NCBI GenBank assembly: GCA_009923315.1 | Contig: RFTU01000001.1 | Coordinates: 56,213-120,212 of the forward strand | Reading direction: 5' to 3' | Source of the DNA: Betaproteobacteria bacterium | GTDB taxonomy: Bacteria; Pseudomonadota; Gammaproteobacteria; Burkholderiales; Burkholderiaceae_C | DNA length: 64,000 nt | Shown here: positions 61,691 to 64,000 of the stretch, piece after piece | Layout: each line of letters starts with the position of its first letter | How positions within the stretch are numbered: position 1 is the first letter of the stretch | Made by a program: the position numbers and the translations under genes | Notes under the pieces: generated by a model | Database searches by the model: none | Told to the model about the DNA's origin: nothing | The model's input: only the letters and a program-made list of their open reading frames with translations

Positions 61691-61719
61691 CTTCGGATGC
61701 GAAGCGATGAATCGACCCG

Positions 61720-62148
61720 TCAGTTCATGAACTGCTCATTGCCGACCAAGCCGATCTTGGTCACGCCCAAGCGCTGCGCGCTGGCCATGACCATGGCCAC
61801 GTAGCGGTAGGTGACCAGCTTGTTCGGCCGCAGATGCACTTCGGGCTGATCGGCCATGGCGGCCACTTGCTGCAGACGTGCTTCCAGGTCGGCTCGATCA
61901 GCGACGATCTGGCCGTTCCATCCGATGGTGCCGTCGAAGTCCACATCGATGCGGATGATTTCCGGCGGCTTGGGCGGCGGCGGGGCGTTGTTGGGCACTG
62001 GCATGTTCATCTTCACCGCGTGCGTCTGCACGGGGATCGTGATGATGAACATGATCAGCAACACCAGCATCACATCGATGAGCGGAGTCGTGTTGATGTC
62101 AACCAAAACGCCGTCTTCGTCACCGCCGGAACCGACATTCATACCCAT
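61720..62148 (-). CDS. exbD: Biopolymer transport protein ExbD
   Basis: This 142-residue protein has the ExbD pattern: a short N-terminal cytoplasmic part, then VDINTTPLIDVMLVLLIMFIITIPVQTHAVKMNMP with the transmembrane helix and proton-path Asp (PLIDVM). The periplasmic domain follows (IRIDVDFDGTIGWNGQIVADRADLEARLQQVAAMADQPEVHLRPNKLVTYRYVAMVMASAQRLGVTKIGLVGN). It is the second of two exbD genes, each about 45-50% related by eye. With ExbB it harnesses the proton motive force for TonB-dependent transport. Confidence 0.92.
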   Translation of the reverse strand: MGMNVGSGGDEDGVLVDINTTPLIDVMLVLLIMFIITIPVQTHAVKMNMPVPNNAPPPPKPPEIIRIDVDFDGTIGWNGQIVADRADLEARLQQVAAMADQPEVHLRPNKLVTYRYVAMVMASAQRLGVTKIGLVGNEQFMN

Positions 62149-62170
62149 GGTTTGATTCCTCTGATGATGG

Positions 62171-62611
62171 TCAGCGCGTCACGAGGCCGGCCGGCGGCTC
62201 GCTGATGAAGCCGACTTTCAATATGCCGGCGCGCTGGCAAGCCACCACCACGCGGCCCACCGATTCGTAGCGCACTTCAAGGTCGCCACGGATGTGCACT
62301 TCCGGTTGCGGGTCCAGCACGCTCTTCTCCTTGAGCCGGTTCACCAGCGTCTCGGAGTCGGGCAGGCGCTCCATGTTCCAGTACACATCACCATCACGAT
62401 CCACCGCGATCACGATGTTTTCCGGCTTGGTTTGCGTTGGTACGTTGCGCTCCTTGGGAAGCTCCAGCGGTACCGATTGCGTGACCACGGGGATCGTGAT
62501 CAGAAAGATGATCAGCAGCACCAACATCACGTCCACCAGGGGCGTGGTGTTGATGGTGGAGTTCATCTGGTCTTCGCCTTCTTCGTCGGGCGAACCCACA
62601 CTCATGGCCAT
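62171..62611 (-). CDS. exbD: Biopolymer transport protein ExbD (second copy)
   Basis: This 146-residue ExbD homologue has STINTTPLVDVMLVLLIIFLITIPVVTQSVPLELPKERN, with the helix and Asp, and a periplasmic domain IVIAVDRDGDVYWNMERLPDSETLVNRLKEKSVLDPQPEVHIRGDLEVRYESVGRVVVACQRAGILKVGFISEPP. It begins with an acidic stretch (SPDEEGEDQ). Paired exbD genes after one exbB are common in Burkholderiales and Xanthomonas. Confidence 0.92.
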   Translation of the reverse strand: MAMSVGSPDEEGEDQMNSTINTTPLVDVMLVLLIIFLITIPVVTQSVPLELPKERNVPTQTKPENIVIAVDRDGDVYWNMERLPDSETLVNRLKEKSVLDPQPEVHIRGDLEVRYESVGRVVVACQRAGILKVGFISEPPAGLVTR

Positions 62612-62699
62612 TTGCCTGTCCTTTCAGGAGTCCTGCATGCGGTAGGGGTGGTTTGGCGGCCTGCCCGAAGGCACCCCGCGGCCACCACCCGTCAAGGAC

Positions 62700-63437
62700 T
62701 TACTTCTTGCCGGCCAGCAGCACGTTGTGCAGATCGCCGGAGAAGGCGCGCACGCGCTCCATGGCGCTCTTGTTGCGGCGGATCAGCCAGTTGTAGCCCA
62801 TCACCGCGGGCACGGCCACGGCCAGGCCGATGGCGGTCATGATCAGCGCTTCACCCACGGGGCCGGCGGAGATGCCAATGGCGGTCAGGGCGTGGTAGAT
62901 GCCCCATACGGTACCGAACAGACCCACGAAGGGCGAGGTGGAGCCGACCGTGGCCAAGAAGGCCAGACCATCCTGCAAGCGGCTGTTCACGGAGCCCACC
63001 GCACGCTCAACGCTCATGCCGATCCAGGTGTGGCGGTCGATCTGCTCGGTCAGGGTGCCTTCGTGGTGCTCGTTGGCCTTGATGGCCTGCTCGGCGATGA
63101 ATCGGAAGGCGCTGCCTTCCTCCAAGGTGGCCACGCCGTCCTTCACCGAGCCTGCCGTCCAGAAGGTTTCAGCGGCCTGGTCGGCGGTCTTGTAGAGCTT
63201 TTGCTGTTCCCACAGCTTGGTGAAGATGATGTACCAGGAACCCACCGACATGATGATCATGATCACCAGGGTGCTCTTGGCCACCGCATCGCCCTGAGCC
63301 CACATGGCTTCAAGGCCATAGGGGTTGGCCACGGTTTCTTTGGCGACTTCAGCCGCCGGCGCTTGGGCAGCTGCAGTGCCGGCTGCCACCAGCATGGCGG
63401 CGGTCAGGGCCAGGCGCAGGGTGTTGTTCACAGACAT
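62700..63437 (-). CDS. exbB: Biopolymer transport protein ExbB
   Basis: This 245-residue MotA/TolQ/ExbB proton-channel protein has an N-terminal signal-like segment (LRLALTAAMLVAAGTAAAQA), then helix one (STLVIMIIMSVGSWYIIFTKLWEQQK), and helices two and three (GLAFLATVGSTSPFVGLFGTVWGIYHAL and GEALIMTAIGLAVAVPAVMGYNWLIRRNK). It anchors the TonB energy-transduction complex with the two ExbD proteins. The ATG is at 63437, and tonB lies upstream. Confidence 0.93.
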   Translation of the reverse strand: MSVNNTLRLALTAAMLVAAGTAAAQAPAAEVAKETVANPYGLEAMWAQGDAVAKSTLVIMIIMSVGSWYIIFTKLWEQQKLYKTADQAAETFWTAGSVKDGVATLEEGSAFRFIAEQAIKANEHHEGTLTEQIDRHTWIGMSVERAVGSVNSRLQDGLAFLATVGSTSPFVGLFGTVWGIYHALTAIGISAGPVGEALIMTAIGLAVAVPAVMGYNWLIRRNKSAMERVRAFSGDLHNVLLAGKK

Positions 63438-63551
63438 GATTCCTCCAGAGAGACAAGGCGCACGGTACGAGGCGCCGCAGGTTGCATTGGGAAACGCCGG
63501 GCGGGGTGGTCCGCCCCGGCGACACTCAAGACAGTAGGTGCAGTGACGGCA

Positions 63552-64000
63552 TCAGTCGACCAGCTTCCACACGTACTCCACGCGTCCGGAGAGCCGCTCG
63601 GGCTTTCCATCCACCATGCCGGGACGGCCCTTGCAGGCCCTCACGGCTTCCAGCGTGGCCCGGTCGAGCTGCTTGTGCTCGCGGGTCGGGCCACTGGACC
63701 TTTCAACCGATGCCTCCGTGATCCGGCCATCGATCTCCATCGTGTAGATCACCACGACCGTGCCTTGCGTCTCTGCGCGGCGCGCGGCGGTCGTGTATTC
63801 GGGCTTCTCGCAGGCGTTGAAGTTCAACATCGGCGCCACACGGGCCGGCGGCGCGGGGGGCGCCGGGGGCGCTGGCGGAGCAACCCGAACGGCTTGCTCA
63901 ACCGGGCGCACCTGCGTGGTGGTGATCGTCGGAGCGTTTTGCGGGGGCGCCTGCACCACCACCTCTGGCGGCGGCACGAAGCTCGGCGGCGGGGGGGCGT
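63552..64000 (-). CDS. tonB: Energy-transducing protein TonB, C-terminal part (runs off window)
   Basis: Only the C-terminal part is present; the frame is open at base 64000. It shows the TonB linker rich in Pro/Ala/Val (APPAPPAPPAPPARVAP and PPPEVVVQAPPQN) and the C-terminal domain NACEKPEYTTAARRAETQGTVVVIYTMEIDGRITEASVERSSGPTREHKQLDRATLEAVRACKGRPGMVDGKPERLSGRVEYVWKLVD. TonB spans the periplasm to drive TonB-dependent receptors such as the one at 31796. The TonB N-terminal anchor lies beyond the window. Confidence 0.88.
   Translation of the reverse strand, partial: APPPPSFVPPPEVVVQAPPQNAPTITTTQVRPVEQAVRVAPPAPPAPPAPPARVAPMLNFNACEKPEYTTAARRAETQGTVVVIYTMEIDGRITEASVERSSGPTREHKQLDRATLEAVRACKGRPGMVDGKPERLSGRVEYVWKLVD

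Noticed and set aside
1-64000. CRISPR arrays, tRNA/rRNA genes, insertion sequences, prophage
   Set aside because: None was recognised. There is no regular spaced repeat array, no tRNA cloverleaf that I could see by eye, and no transposase or integrase among the translations.

Overview
The window is GC-rich, densely coded chromosomal DNA from a betaproteobacterium, most likely order Burkholderiales (Comamonadaceae or Rubrivivax/Leptothrix-like). This rests on gene content and order: ribF-ileS-lspA, lolC-lolD, glyA-nrdR-ribD-ribBA-ribH-nusB, tolQRA, paired exbD genes with exbB/tonB, an edd-eda pair, and a tctB-tctA type transporter. It reads as ordinary core chromosome. I saw no tRNA, rRNA, insertion sequence, phage or CRISPR array.

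Layout. 1-7600: end of cfa, a DUF3422 protein, plsY, a RidA protein, a YciO-type protein, a PHP phosphatase, a PLP decarboxylase of the exosortase-associated type, and recJ. 7600-12200: an RpfE-type protein, then lolC-lolD-tatD and a spermidine-synthase-like gene. 12200-20550: tctB-tctA, an outer-membrane protein, a gamma-glutamyltransferase-family gene, two EamA transporters, an SDR and a quinone oxidoreductase. 20580-26200: lspA, ileS (broken by a small internal deletion), an OmpV/MipA protein and ribF. 26200-29960: FMN reductase, RsuA-type pseudouridine synthase and two pimeloyl-CoA-dehydrogenase-like genes.

30180-38560 is the most distinctive part. A tungstate-type ABC permease and ATPase (tupB-tupC) are followed by a TonB-dependent receptor resembling PqqU/YncD. 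Next comes a complete set for a tungsten aldehyde oxidoreductase of the Aromatoleum AorABC type: a four-cluster ferredoxin, the W catalytic subunit, an FAD/NADH subunit, a MoaD-like protein and a small unknown protein. A strong hairpin lies between aorB and aorC. Metal uptake, cofactor assembly and the enzyme thus sit together. The TonB/ExbB/ExbD energiser lies at the right end of the window.

38630-51830 is a long minus-strand series: a GspE/PilB ATPase, tolA-tolR-tolQ, an aminotransferase, nusB-ribH-ribBA-ribD, five minor-pilin genes, nrdR and glyA. In the riboflavin genes ribE is absent from its usual place and the RibA half of RibBA is degenerate. 52120-64000: lytic transglycosylase, ubiD, msrA, pdxH, a MobA-like nucleotidyltransferase, edd-eda (Entner-Doudoroff) behind a HexR-like palindrome, an MBL hydrolase, a TPR protein and exbD-exbD-exbB-tonB. 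tonB runs off the end.

All functions are read from sequence and remembered family features; no database search was possible. Start codons were chosen from family N-termini, ribosome-binding sites and overlaps, and several remain uncertain.
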